NCBI RefSeq assembly: GCF_003121985.1
Contig: NZ_QEWP01000003.1
Location: 186,001 to 250,000 of the forward strand
Length of the DNA stretch: 64,000 nt
Direction: 5' to 3'
From: Marinilabilia rubra
GTDB taxonomy: Bacteria; Bacteroidota; Bacteroidia; Bacteroidales; Marinilabiliaceae
Below the pieces are notes generated by a model. That model made no database searches, was not told the DNA's origin, and saw only the letters and a program-made list of their open reading frames with translations. This document shows positions 11,724-21,598 of this stretch, piece after piece (within the stretch, counting starts at the first letter, position 1; each line of letters opens with the position of its first letter). The position numbers and the translations under genes are program-made.

Positions 11724-14036
11724 TCACTCCACAAAAACTTCATCAAAAGCAATTCGCCCGGGTTTGTGTTCCAACACGTGACCATCTGGCATAATCCCGG
11801 TAGCCCCAAGCTTTATCTTCAAAAACCGTCCATCTGTTTCATTAAAGTTAAACCAAAGGACATGGTGTTTTATGCCTTCCGAGATACGCTCTCTAAAGGC
11901 GAGTTCTCTGCTGGCAACTTCTTGGTATATATTCCCATTTTTACTGACAAAAATGGTGGCCGACGATGGCAAATGAACAGAACGTCCATAATTATTGAGA
12001 AAGCTTAGTCCTACTTTTTTAAAAGATTGTATTTGTTCCAAATCAATTACAAATTCTCCTCCGCAATCATACAAATCAACATACTCACCATCGGTCATTT
12101 TTTCACTGCCCAACAGCCCATTGGTTATCACATTTGAGTTGGGCTCAGATGAAACCACTTTATGACCTGTGGCCTTGTTAAACCGTGGATTCAATCTCAA
12201 TACCCTGCCTTTTAGCTTTCCATTTTGAAAAGTAGCTGCAGACACCACCTGTCCTTCCCGGATGGTAAATGGCCCCTGATATAACTGCGATTCCCCGGTA
12301 GGCCTTGCATGCCCAATATTATATCGAATCTCTACATCCGGTCTGATGCAGCTTAGCTCCACTTTAAGATCACCATCTTGAGGGCTGACTGTGTGATAAA
12401 GGTTAAACATCGAATATTTAGAATATCCAATTCCCTTCTTCTCATAAATCCCGGTTAAATGATCCAGACGAGTCAGAAAACCTTTCCAGTCTTTTGCATC
12501 CTCTGGGCTCCAGGCAATTTCTGAGAAAGCTGCTAATCGAGGAAAAACCAGATACTGGGCTTCCTCAGGACTTGAGACAAATTCACTCCACAAACAGGCC
12601 TGAATTCCTTTTAGGTACTGATATTGGGCTCCGGTCATCTCACCAGAAGGTTCATATTCATAAACATCCCTGAGTGTATTGTCTCCAAAATATGTAAACG
12701 GCTCAAACCACTGAGGCCCCTGATAGCGGATAAAATAAAGCGCTCTGGCCGGGGTCATAATAAAAGGGTGCCCCTGATCTGCAGCTTTAAGGGCATGCTC
12801 CCCCATTCCTCTCCAGCCAAAGATGGTAGCTCCTTCAGGTATTTCCCCGTTGGTAAGCTCATCCCAGCCCATCACTTTCTTCCCGTTCTGACGAATGTAA
12901 TTGCTCATTTTATTGACAAACCAAGCCTGAAGTTCTTCTTCATCATGCAACCCTTCTTCTTTAATTGTGGCCTGACAGCGCGGACATTTCTCCCAATTGT
13001 CTTTCCAGGCCTCATCTCCGCCAATATGAATATATTCTGAGGGAAACATTTCGATCACCTCATCAATGACATCCTCAAGGAAAGTAAAAACAGAATCATT
13101 TCCGGCACAGTATATCACTGAACTTTGGGAACCGCCAATACCCGGTAATACATTAACCGGTTCTTCAACCACAGGACAAGTCAGATGCGGCAATGCAGCA
13201 AGCGAAGAAATAGTATGTGCGGGCATCTCAATTTCAGGAACAACCTCAATCTGCCTGTGCGCCGCATAACTCACAATTTCTTTAATATCTTCCTGCGAAT
13301 AGAAGCCCCCAACTGTTTTCGGTTCCCCTTCAACGGGGTTTTGACGTGCCGAAAAATAATTATAGCGGTCTGCACGCCAGGCACCTATATCCGTTAATTC
13401 GGGATACTTTTTTATCTCCAGCCTCCAACCGTTATCATCCACCAGGTGCAGATGCAGATAGTTTATTTTGTGCAAGGCAAGATAATCTATAATATCAAGG
13501 AGATCTTCCTTAGGCATAAAATAACGTGATACATCAAGCATAAAACCACGATATTCAAACCTGGGGGTGTCCTCTATCTTCAAACAAGGCACCTGCCAGT
13601 TAACATCAGAAATCAGTTGATGAGAGAAAATATCTGAAGGCAAAAGTTGCATGAGCGTTGTAATGCCATAATAAAATCCTGATTCACCGGAAGCCTCCAG
13701 AATGATGCTTTCTTTATTTATCGACAAGTTATAGGCTTCGGCAGGCAAAGCTTTGTTGCTTTTAAACACAACCTTATTTCCCAATCCGGCCTGGACGGAA
13801 TCAGGAATGAATTGAAAATTAGCGGCAATGCGAAAACGATTCAACAAAGGCAACAAAATCTCTTTCTGACTTTCCGATTCAACAACCCATTTTGTATCAG
13901 AATTAAATTCAAAAACACCTTTGCCACTCCTTACATATGCTGGATTTGGCACTACACTAATATCAATTGGGTTGGGTTGTGCTAATAAAGAATACCCCAA
14001 CAAAAAGAGAGTCAGAAAATACTTCAGCTTAATCAT
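11724..14036 (-). CDS. GH20 beta-N-acetylhexosaminidase
   Basis: A 770-residue exported enzyme (signal MIKLKYFLTLFLLGYSLLAQ). An N-terminal GH20b domain is followed by a TIM barrel with LHLHLVDDNGWRLEIKKYPE, the H-x-GGDE site HIGGDEAW (Asp-Glu about residues 341-342, the substrate-assisted catalytic pair) and MGWDEL. After the barrel come an Fn3-like chitobiase C-terminal segment (DVEIRYNIGHARPTGESQLY) and an F5/8-type beta-sandwich at the end. It releases non-reducing GlcNAc or GalNAc. Within PUL 1 it would alternate with the GH2 enzyme on LacNAc-type chains. It lies after a terminator-like hairpin that separates it from the sulfatase gene. Confidence 0.92.
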   Translation of the reverse strand: MIKLKYFLTLFLLGYSLLAQPNPIDISVVPNPAYVRSGKGVFEFNSDTKWVVESESQKEILLPLLNRFRIAANFQFIPDSVQAGLGNKVVFKSNKALPAEAYNLSINKESIILEASGESGFYYGITTLMQLLPSDIFSHQLISDVNWQVPCLKIEDTPRFEYRGFMLDVSRYFMPKEDLLDIIDYLALHKINYLHLHLVDDNGWRLEIKKYPELTDIGAWRADRYNYFSARQNPVEGEPKTVGGFYSQEDIKEIVSYAAHRQIEVVPEIEMPAHTISSLAALPHLTCPVVEEPVNVLPGIGGSQSSVIYCAGNDSVFTFLEDVIDEVIEMFPSEYIHIGGDEAWKDNWEKCPRCQATIKEEGLHDEEELQAWFVNKMSNYIRQNGKKVMGWDELTNGEIPEGATIFGWRGMGEHALKAADQGHPFIMTPARALYFIRYQGPQWFEPFTYFGDNTLRDVYEYEPSGEMTGAQYQYLKGIQACLWSEFVSSPEEAQYLVFPRLAAFSEIAWSPEDAKDWKGFLTRLDHLTGIYEKKGIGYSKYSMFNLYHTVSPQDGDLKVELSCIRPDVEIRYNIGHARPTGESQLYQGPFTIREGQVVSAATFQNGKLKGRVLRLNPRFNKATGHKVVSSEPNSNVITNGLLGSEKMTDGEYVDLYDCGGEFVIDLEQIQSFKKVGLSFLNNYGRSVHLPSSATIFVSKNGNIYQEVASRELAFRERISEGIKHHVLWFNFNETDGRFLKIKLGATGIMPDGHVLEHKPGRIAFDEVFVE

Positions 14037-14068
14037 ATATAAAAAATATATCAGAGAATAATATTCTT

Positions 14069-14108
14069 AAAAAACCGGACCAGAGACACTTTTGTGCCTC
14101 AGGCCCGG
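14069..14108 (-). terminator. Intra-operon terminator or attenuator between sulfatase and GH20
   Basis: On the minus strand CCGGGCC and GGTCCGG, then GAGGCAC and GTGTCTC, form a long nearly perfect stem (two internal mismatches) with an AAAA loop, followed directly by six T residues. It lies 16 bp after the sulfatase stop codon and 33 bp before the GH20 start, inside a co-directional cluster, so it may reduce rather than block expression of GH20 and GH2. Confidence 0.6.
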
Positions 14109-14124
14109 AACCAGTCAAAAAAAA

Positions 14125-15705
14125 TCAGTCAAATTTATTCCGAACCGGATCATCATAGTGTATTTGTAATTTTCGCAATTCCTGCTTCATGCTATCAATC
14201 CGACTCTGATATTGAGGTTCGTCTATAAGGTTTCGCATTTCATAGGGATCAGACTTTAGATCGTAGAACTCCCAATTATTGATGTCAAAATAAAAATGAA
14301 TCAACTTGTAACGCTCCCCCCTGATTCCATAATGTCGCTTTACCATATGTTCTGCCGGAAACTCCTGATAATGATAATAGATTCCTTTTCTCCAGTTGTC
14401 AGGTTCATTTCCTTTTAGCCATGGCAGGTAGGATTTTCCCTGGATATCCCGGGGAATATTTGCATGAGCAATCTCCAGAAAAGTAGGGGCATGATCAATG
14501 TTTTGCACCATTGCTTCAACACGTCCTCTGAAATCACTAAACTTCTCGGGAATTCTTACGATTAATGGAGTTGATAAGGACTCCTCGTACATGAACCTTT
14601 TATCAAACCAACCGTGTTCTCCCATGTAAAAGCCCTGATCAGAAGTATAAACAATCAACGTATTCTCCAGTAGCCCCTCTTTTTTAAGATAATCCATCAA
14701 TACCCCAATATTATCGTCAACCGACTTTATGGTTTTGAGGTAATCTTTCAGGTATCTTTGAAATTTCCATTGAGCAAGTTCTTTGGGCGAGCGTTCCTGA
14801 CTGTTAAAATCATTTATTATGCCGGCATAAAAACTGTCCCACTCCTCCTTTTGCTCAGGCGTCATACGCCCATATTGACCTAAAGAATCCCCTGTGTCAT
14901 ACATTGACAAAAGCCGGCTGTCCTGAGATCCATCATAGACTTTCAAATCGTATAATAAATCCATATCATGAGGGCTTGAAATTCTCATTTCTGCTTCTTT
15001 GGCAGCTTTCCGGCCTTCGTAATTATCAAAAAAGGTTTGGGGCAATTCAAAAACACTGTCTTCGTAAGCACTCAAATCAGACAATTTGGGCATCCAGTTG
15101 CGATGAGGCGCTTTATGATGAAGAAAAAGACAAAAGGGTTTTTCTTTGCTATGCGTTTCCAACCAATCAATACTTGTTTGGGTAATGATATCTGTCACAT
15201 AGCCTGGTTTCCTCTCAACTCCCGAATCGGTAATAAAATCAGGATTGTAATAGTCGCCCTGTCCGGGTAGGATTTCCCAATAATCGAACCCGGTTGGCAA
15301 GCTCTCCAAATGCCATTTTCCGATCATGGCGGTTTGATAACCGGCTTTCTGCAAAAGTTTAGGAACCGTCCGCTGTGTGCCGTCAAAATGATCGGAGTTT
15401 GTTACCTTCCCATTTTTGTGACTGTGCTTTCCTGTAAGCATTGACGCCCGGCTTGGGGCACAGATCGAATTGGTCACAAAACTGTTAGAAAAGATAACAC
15501 CTTCACTTGCCAACCGGTCAATATTCGGAGTGTTGGCATAGGTCGAATCAATAGTACTAATCATCTTTACGGCATGATCGTCCGTCATAATATAAATGAT
15601 ATTCAACCGATCATCCTCAAAAGGTTCGTTGGCAGAGCATCCCCCCAGAATCACAAAAAAAACAACAGCCAGAGTAGCACCAGACAAATATTTCAAAAAA
15701 TTCAT
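14125..15705 (-). CDS. S1 sulfatase, probably GlcNAc-6-O-sulfatase type (S1_11-like)
   Basis: A 526-residue lipoprotein (VILGGC, Cys23) of the formylglycine sulfatase family. ICAPSRASMLTGK holds the maturation motif C-x-P-S-R with Cys82, and TDDHA and GKWHL supply further active-site residues. The run SNSFVTNSICAPSRASMLTG, FDGTQRTVPKLL and FDYWEILPGQGDYYNPDFI resemble, from memory, subfamily S1_11 enzymes such as Bacteroides GlcNAc-6-sulfatases. That would suit a PUL acting on 6-sulfated LacNAc (keratan-sulfate- or mucin-like). It needs an anaerobic sulfatase-maturating enzyme, not found in the window. It follows SusD by 18 bp. Confidence 0.88.
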   Translation of the reverse strand: MNFLKYLSGATLAVVFFVILGGCSANEPFEDDRLNIIYIMTDDHAVKMISTIDSTYANTPNIDRLASEGVIFSNSFVTNSICAPSRASMLTGKHSHKNGKVTNSDHFDGTQRTVPKLLQKAGYQTAMIGKWHLESLPTGFDYWEILPGQGDYYNPDFITDSGVERKPGYVTDIITQTSIDWLETHSKEKPFCLFLHHKAPHRNWMPKLSDLSAYEDSVFELPQTFFDNYEGRKAAKEAEMRISSPHDMDLLYDLKVYDGSQDSRLLSMYDTGDSLGQYGRMTPEQKEEWDSFYAGIINDFNSQERSPKELAQWKFQRYLKDYLKTIKSVDDNIGVLMDYLKKEGLLENTLIVYTSDQGFYMGEHGWFDKRFMYEESLSTPLIVRIPEKFSDFRGRVEAMVQNIDHAPTFLEIAHANIPRDIQGKSYLPWLKGNEPDNWRKGIYYHYQEFPAEHMVKRHYGIRGERYKLIHFYFDINNWEFYDLKSDPYEMRNLIDEPQYQSRIDSMKQELRKLQIHYDDPVRNKFD

Positions 15706-15723
15706 ATCAAAATTCTTTCGGTG

Positions 15724-17646
15724 TTAATTCAAATCAACGGAATAGTCTGCTGTGCCGGCTATTTTGGAAGGCCAACCCGGATTCTGATAAATGGTGGAGT
15801 TCGAAACGTCACCACCTCCCGAGGTCATAATTATCTCACTTACGGGGATTGGTTCCAGATAATGTGCAACCGGAAATGTATATCCGTTGTAAGCTTCGGA
15901 AGAAGGGTTTAGCTTCAATGGCTGAACATAATCCCCCATGCCACTCTGAGATACAACATTGGGGCCAATATCCCTCGAGTCATAATACTGGTAAAAGGTT
16001 TCCCATAAATTGATTCCCTCAATATTACAATTGACCATATGATCCAGGGCACGCCAACGCTTAAGATCGTCATAGCGCATACCCTCAGCCACAAATTCAC
16101 ATCTCCTTTCACGGCGAATATTGTACAAGGTGGGGTCCACATACTGGCCAGCAGATTTTGTAGCCAGGTCATGTTCCATGGTCAGATCAGTTCCTGATAT
16201 CGTAGTCTGATAATCCGTGTCAATACCTGCCCGTTCTCTCAAGGCGCGCCAATAGAGGTCACAATTACCATCTAAAGTTCCGTGTCTTTCATAGTAAGCT
16301 TCCAGGTAAATCAGATAGGCTTCGGCAGCTCTGAATACAGGAACATCGGTAGTCCCGGCTCCGGCCTCATCTTGTCCTTCCTCGTTACTCATCCATTTCT
16401 TTATTTCATACCCTGTAGCAGTTCCCTGGTTTCCAACAATATAAATTGTAGGCAGATAATTAACAATGGTATCTTTAACCAACTCTCCTTCAAACATCTT
16501 TTCCTCAACGATGAAACCTGCATCTTTCACAGATGAGACCAATCTTTCATCCCGGTTTTGTAAGGCATAGTGCACCATTTCATCCCCTTTATAAAGCTCT
16601 TCTGAGTCCGCATAAATGGGCATTCCATTGGTCAACAGAAAAGTCTCAACAAAAGACCGGGTCAAACCAGTTCCTGCTCCTGTTCTTGACAAGTAATGCG
16701 TCGCGCTGTGAGAAGAAACGCCTTCATCATAATAACGCGCCAATATCACCTCAGGAATATCCTCAATTCCTGTTATTCTATTAAACATTTCCGGATAATT
16801 ACTGTATAGAGGACGTGACTGTGCTACTTCCTGGGCAGCTTCATAAGCCTGTTCAAAAAACCAGTTGTACTCAGCCTCAACAGACCCTGCGACATACTCA
16901 AAATCAGGATAAACATCCTTTCCTGGCCATTTTTCATCTCCCGGGACCATTGCTGTACCCTGATGATATTTTAGCCAGGTTGCTTCAAAAAGTGCTACGC
17001 GACCTTTCATTAATAATGCTGCATCTTTGGATAATCGCCCAGTTTCCGGGGCATCAGTCAACATCAGACTGGCAGCTTTGTCTAGGTCACTTAGGATAAA
17101 GCGGGCGACCTCATTGCGAGGTGTTCGTTTACTGGCTTTTACCAATGCTTCAAAATCATCGGGCAATGTTTCCTGGATTACAGGCACATCGCCAATATTG
17201 GATAATAACCGGAAATAATCGTAAGCCCTGAAAAAATATGCTTCTCCGATATAGTGATCAATTAGAATTTCAGAGCCGGCAATCTGACCAGCATCTTTTT
17301 TCTCCTCTACCTTTCCAAGAAAATAATTTATATCTCGAATGACATCAAATTTCCACTCCGAATTCCTCAATAACGGGGTTTGCTTATCACCGGGATAAAA
17401 ATTCTCATTAGGTGTGTGTGATGCTTGATTATCACTATTATTATCAACCACATAAACACCTCCATGCCAGGAACTCATCCCCGGAAAAAGTCGGTAAAAT
17501 GAGTTATTAAACATCGCAAGGTCCCCGACGTCATTAAAGTAAACCTCATCGGATCCAAAATCCATAGGTTCCCGCTCCAAAAAGTCCTCACAGCCATAAG
17601 CCAGTGGGATAAGAATCAGTGCTATGATATATTTTAATCTGTTCAT
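15724..17646 (-). CDS. susD: SusD/RagB-family glycan-binding lipoprotein (PUL 1)
   Basis: A 640-residue surface lipoprotein with lipobox LAYGC and the typical SusD start CEDFLEREP. An N-terminal TPR-rich SusD-like part (GEAYFFRAYDYFRLLSNIGDVPV) and a C-terminal RagB part (RRERRCEFVAEGMRYDDLKRW) are both evident. It caps the paired SusC and delivers oligosaccharide to it. It lies 107 bp downstream of the susC gene. Length is at the upper end of the family's usual range, with inserted loops that may set the ligand. Confidence 0.95.
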   Translation of the reverse strand: MNRLKYIIALILIPLAYGCEDFLEREPMDFGSDEVYFNDVGDLAMFNNSFYRLFPGMSSWHGGVYVVDNNSDNQASHTPNENFYPGDKQTPLLRNSEWKFDVIRDINYFLGKVEEKKDAGQIAGSEILIDHYIGEAYFFRAYDYFRLLSNIGDVPVIQETLPDDFEALVKASKRTPRNEVARFILSDLDKAASLMLTDAPETGRLSKDAALLMKGRVALFEATWLKYHQGTAMVPGDEKWPGKDVYPDFEYVAGSVEAEYNWFFEQAYEAAQEVAQSRPLYSNYPEMFNRITGIEDIPEVILARYYDEGVSSHSATHYLSRTGAGTGLTRSFVETFLLTNGMPIYADSEELYKGDEMVHYALQNRDERLVSSVKDAGFIVEEKMFEGELVKDTIVNYLPTIYIVGNQGTATGYEIKKWMSNEEGQDEAGAGTTDVPVFRAAEAYLIYLEAYYERHGTLDGNCDLYWRALRERAGIDTDYQTTISGTDLTMEHDLATKSAGQYVDPTLYNIRRERRCEFVAEGMRYDDLKRWRALDHMVNCNIEGINLWETFYQYYDSRDIGPNVVSQSGMGDYVQPLKLNPSSEAYNGYTFPVAHYLEPIPVSEIIMTSGGGDVSNSTIYQNPGWPSKIAGTADYSVDLN

Positions 17647-17753
17647 TGCAATAATTTTAATATTTTAACCTTCTCTCTTAATAAATTTCCTCCGGGTTCT
17701 TTTTCCAAAAAGAGAGAGTCAATCTTCAAAAGTTTTCACCCAGGAAATATTGT

Positions 17754-20700
17754 TTAAAAAGTCACAGACAATCCTACCGAATAAGTTGAATACATCGGAT
17801 AGGCTTTCCCGGGTCCATAAGCAGATCCACCAACGGCTTCGGGATCCACAATCATTAAATCGGTCCAGGTCAGCAAGTTTTCTCCTGAAAAATAAATTCT
17901 TGCTTTATCCACATATTGAGAAAGAAAGTTTTTCTCAGGCAGACTGAACCCGATCTGAACATTTTTAAGTCGCAGATAAGAAGCATCTTGTAAATAATAA
18001 TCATTTATGTGGCGGTTATTACCTGATGTCCGCAACCTTGCGTAATAGGGATCCAGGTTAGCTCCAAGCGGGTCACCGGCAGGACGGAAATAATCTAAGT
18101 GCTCTTTAAAGAGAGATCTTTGCCAGGGAGCCGCAACCCCAAAGAAGGTAGCACTGTTTTCAAAAAAGACATCCCGTTTTCCTACACCTTGCAGAAATAC
18201 CGCAAAATCAAGGAACTTATATTTCCCGCTTACCCGGGTGCTGTACATATATCTCGGGGTATTGTTACCTATCACCTCCCGGTCACCAGGATCATATATT
18301 GAATTTCCACCCAGGTTTACACTTCCGGAGCCATCCAGATCTTTGTACATAAAATCACCGGCTCCCCAGTTGGAGCCAAGACTTGACTGGGAGTAATTAT
18401 CTAACCAGTTGCTCATTTCCAGATCAGATTTGGCTATGTCCTCAACACGGTAACCCCATATATCACCTAACTTCTTTCCTTTAAAAAATCCATCAATGGC
18501 CCCATCCGGACTATCATATTTGGTTACCTCACTCTGATAGTCACTCAATGACATGGTTATACTATAACTAAAATCGGTTCCAATACGGTCTCTGTAAGTC
18601 AGTTCCATTTCCCACCCCTCAGTTTCCAGTTCTGCATTATTGGTTTTTGGAGGAGTAGCACCGTAAATATTAGGAAGAGATTCTGCTGGTCCCACCATAT
18701 CTTTGGTTACCCGCTTATACCAGTCGAAAGATCCCCTCATACGGTTTCCCCAAAAACTAAAATCAACTCCAACTCCGGTATTTTCAATCTTCTCCCAGGT
18801 AAGAGCCGTTGTGAATGGAGCAGGTGCAGGCAACATAGTAGAATTATCACCCCCAATGATAATGCCACTTACAGAGGGGTTCATCACCTGATAATAGGGG
18901 TAAAAACTTGTGGTATTCTGATTTCCCAAAACACCATAAGAAGCTCTGAACTTAAACATCTCAAACCCTCTCATAGCAATAGTCTCAAAGAATGGTTCTT
19001 CGGCAATATTCCATCCCATGGAGAAGGATGGAAAAGTTCCCCATCTTTGATCCTCAGGGAAACGGGATGCACCATCAGCCCTGAAGTTTAATTCAGCCAT
19101 GTACTTATTAGCATAAACATAATTCAGTCTGGAGAAAATACCCAGATTGGACCACTCCCCCTTTTTCTCAGACATCAAAGGATTGGTTCCCGAAGAAGAG
19201 GGCAGAAATGGTTTTTCATCGATCAGAATGTCGTCAGACGAAACCCTTGTTTTTTCGGTATAAAAATATTCAGACTGAACCCCGGCCAAAACTTTGAAAA
19301 AGTGGTCACCTGATTCCAACTCATAGTCGGTTCTGAAATTGCTACTTAAATAGTTGATATAGCCATTTGCTTTTTCATAATAATTAGTTCCCGCGGGAGG
19401 TTGCCGTCTGAAGGTTCCATTTGAACGAACTTCGGTACGATCAATCACTCCTTCCAACACCTGAAAATACTCCTGAGAACCATCAGGCAAGGTCTGACTT
19501 AACTTCTTAAATTGCCGGGATTCTCTTGGATTTTCCAAGCGGCTGCCAATTTCAGCATAAATTTTCCAATCAGTGACCGGCTCAAAGGTTAGCTTTGCCT
19601 GGTTGTAAACAATCTGATTATCTAGGACATTACGCCCTCCGTTCGTCAAAGCGGGGATTAATGATCCCGGACTGTATTCCCCATTAGGTAAATAAAGGGG
19701 AGTCAATGGAGCACGGCGTCCGAGATTATGAAAAAACAGGGCATTTAATGCCGAGGGCTTATCATTTTCAGTATTCACCAAACGGGTATTCCAGTTTAAT
19801 GTCAACTTTTCAAGAAGGGTCAGGTTTACTTTTCCATTCACAGATAACCGCCTGAAATAGTCATCAGCATAGGTAAACATCCCGTTTTCCTTCAAATAAT
19901 TGGCAGAAAAATAATACGAAATGTTTTCTTTTCCTCCTGAAAGGCTCAGGTTGTGTTCCTGAGAAGTAACCACATCTTTAAGGTGAATATCGTACCAGTT
20001 GGTGTTGCCATAAGCCTGTTGTCCGGATAACCAAATATTCTGTGTGGGATGCGGCTCTGTAGCATAATCAAGCTCTCCGTTCTGATACGCCAGAATTTTG
20101 CTTAACTGAGCCTGTCCGAACTGTGCACTTTGTCCTGAATTAATAAACGCATCATTGATCATGAGTGCATATGTGTATGAATCTACCGGATCGGGTACAT
20201 TTATCGGACTTTCAAAGCGCACATTGGAAGAGTAGTTTAGTTCTTCCTTTTTATCCCCGCTTTTGGTGGTAATAAGAATAACTCCGAAGGGTGCCCGGGA
20301 ACCATAAATGGCGGCCGAAGCTGCATCTTTAAGGACTGATATACTTTCAATATCATTGGGGTTTACAGATGAAAGACTACCTTCCATCCCATCGATTAAA
20401 ACCAGCGGACTGGAACTTGATCCTTCATCAATGGTTCCCAAGCCGCGAATATTTATATTCATTTCCTGACCGGGAGCTCCACCCATATCATTGGTAATAT
20501 TAAGACCGGCAATAACCCCCTGCAATCCATCAGCAACATTGGTTATAGGTCTGGATTCGAGAGCCTCTGTATCAATGGTATTTACAGCTCCGGTAGCATT
20601 GGCTCTTTTTTGGGTTCCAAAACCCACTACTACCACCTCATCCAGGCTCATGGTATTATCCATGTTAATCTCGAAAGAACGCTGATCTCCTACACGAATC

Positions 20701-20945
20701 TCTTTGGGTTCATACCCCACAAATGAAATCCTTAAAACACTTTCAGATCCCGGCACGCTTAAGGCAAATCGACCATCCATATCGGTAATGGTTCCCTGAC
20801 TGGTTCCTTTTATAGCAACGGTGGCACCCGGCATGGTTGTCCCGGTTTCATCTTTTACCACCCCTGATACATCAATGCTTTGAGAATAGACCTGAATATT
20901 CAGGAGAAATAAAAGCACAATTGATATTAATAGACTATTTCTCAT
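17754..20945 (-). CDS. susC: SusC/RagA TonB-dependent outer-membrane transporter (PUL 1)
   Basis: A 1063-residue protein with signal peptide (ends VYSQS), a carboxypeptidase-D-like N-terminal extension (VSGVVKDETGTTMPGATVAI), TonB box region LDEVVVVGFGTQKRA, a plug domain (LQGVIAGLNI; SISVLKDAASAAIYGSRAPF) and a 22-strand barrel ending in a C-terminal Phe (GLSVTF). It imports oligosaccharides with SusD. No N-terminal STN domain is present, so sigma/anti-sigma signalling is not expected; control by the upstream hybrid two-component system is more likely. Confidence 0.96.
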   Translation of the reverse strand: MRNSLLISIVLLFLLNIQVYSQSIDVSGVVKDETGTTMPGATVAIKGTSQGTITDMDGRFALSVPGSESVLRISFVGYEPKEIRVGDQRSFEINMDNTMSLDEVVVVGFGTQKRANATGAVNTIDTEALESRPITNVADGLQGVIAGLNITNDMGGAPGQEMNINIRGLGTIDEGSSSSPLVLIDGMEGSLSSVNPNDIESISVLKDAASAAIYGSRAPFGVILITTKSGDKKEELNYSSNVRFESPINVPDPVDSYTYALMINDAFINSGQSAQFGQAQLSKILAYQNGELDYATEPHPTQNIWLSGQQAYGNTNWYDIHLKDVVTSQEHNLSLSGGKENISYYFSANYLKENGMFTYADDYFRRLSVNGKVNLTLLEKLTLNWNTRLVNTENDKPSALNALFFHNLGRRAPLTPLYLPNGEYSPGSLIPALTNGGRNVLDNQIVYNQAKLTFEPVTDWKIYAEIGSRLENPRESRQFKKLSQTLPDGSQEYFQVLEGVIDRTEVRSNGTFRRQPPAGTNYYEKANGYINYLSSNFRTDYELESGDHFFKVLAGVQSEYFYTEKTRVSSDDILIDEKPFLPSSSGTNPLMSEKKGEWSNLGIFSRLNYVYANKYMAELNFRADGASRFPEDQRWGTFPSFSMGWNIAEEPFFETIAMRGFEMFKFRASYGVLGNQNTTSFYPYYQVMNPSVSGIIIGGDNSTMLPAPAPFTTALTWEKIENTGVGVDFSFWGNRMRGSFDWYKRVTKDMVGPAESLPNIYGATPPKTNNAELETEGWEMELTYRDRIGTDFSYSITMSLSDYQSEVTKYDSPDGAIDGFFKGKKLGDIWGYRVEDIAKSDLEMSNWLDNYSQSSLGSNWGAGDFMYKDLDGSGSVNLGGNSIYDPGDREVIGNNTPRYMYSTRVSGKYKFLDFAVFLQGVGKRDVFFENSATFFGVAAPWQRSLFKEHLDYFRPAGDPLGANLDPYYARLRTSGNNRHINDYYLQDASYLRLKNVQIGFSLPEKNFLSQYVDKARIYFSGENLLTWTDLMIVDPEAVGGSAYGPGKAYPMYSTYSVGLSVTF

Positions 20946-20978
20946 TATTCCTGGTTTCTGTTTTTTTAATGGTATTAC

Positions 20979-21587
20979 TTATTCTTCCTTCATTCCTTCC
21001 TGCTCAAATGTCAACCGGAACATCACCGTACTATCCTGAGTGGTGATGTACTGAGTAACCGGCTTTCTTCCGACCGGAACAAACATATCAGCATACTCGG
21101 GAGGAAACCCATAGGTTCTGGAACCAACATCATATTCGATTACAGCATCACCAATTCCCGAGACTTTTGAATTTCTTATCCAATCCTGGTTGGGGGGAAA
21201 AGGGATTACGGGAGCATTCCACCTGGCATTCGATTTAATTTCTAAGTAAAGCCGATTTTTATAAGCGGGAAGCGATATGGTTGGAATTTTATACAACCGG
21301 GCTGTCTTTCCTTCATAAAAGATCGTATCCACTAGCACATCTTCTATCGAGCCATCTTCAGCCAACAATGTATCCCGCTCCAGATAATAATAGATATATG
21401 TTGTATCTTCAGGCTCCGGCATTTGAAAATCATAGTCCTTTCCTCCCACAGAATCGGTAATGTTTATTATTTCAAACATCGATTCCAGAGATGGATTCCC
21501 AAATGTATCGGGCACCTCATCTTCACATCCTGTTACAGCCAGGATAACAATCAGGGACATCCATGCCCCCCAGCCTATGCGTTTCAT
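20979..21587 (-). CDS. Small PUL lipoprotein, possible surface glycan-binding protein
   Basis: A 202-residue lipoprotein (lipobox VTGC, then EDEVPDTFGNPSL). A segment around IKSNARWNAPVIPFPPNQDW and the following VSGIGDAVIEYDV resembles BACON-type beta-sandwich repeats that occur in Bacteroidota glycan-degrading proteins; this similarity is only by pattern. It sits between the GH18 gene and susC (33 bp before susC), where surface glycan-binding proteins often occur. No catalytic motif is seen. Function is otherwise unknown. Confidence 0.65.
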   Translation of the reverse strand: MKRIGWGAWMSLIVILAVTGCEDEVPDTFGNPSLESMFEIINITDSVGGKDYDFQMPEPEDTTYIYYYLERDTLLAEDGSIEDVLVDTIFYEGKTARLYKIPTISLPAYKNRLYLEIKSNARWNAPVIPFPPNQDWIRNSKVSGIGDAVIEYDVGSRTYGFPPEYADMFVPVGRKPVTQYITTQDSTVMFRLTFEQEGMKEE

Positions 21588-21598
21588 AAAAACTTTCT

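Noticed and set aside
14890-14904. Core of the GntR operator (TGTCATACAT) inside the PUL 1 sulfatase gene
   Set aside because: Only the core matches, the flanks break the palindrome, and it is within a coding sequence far from a promoter; likely chance.
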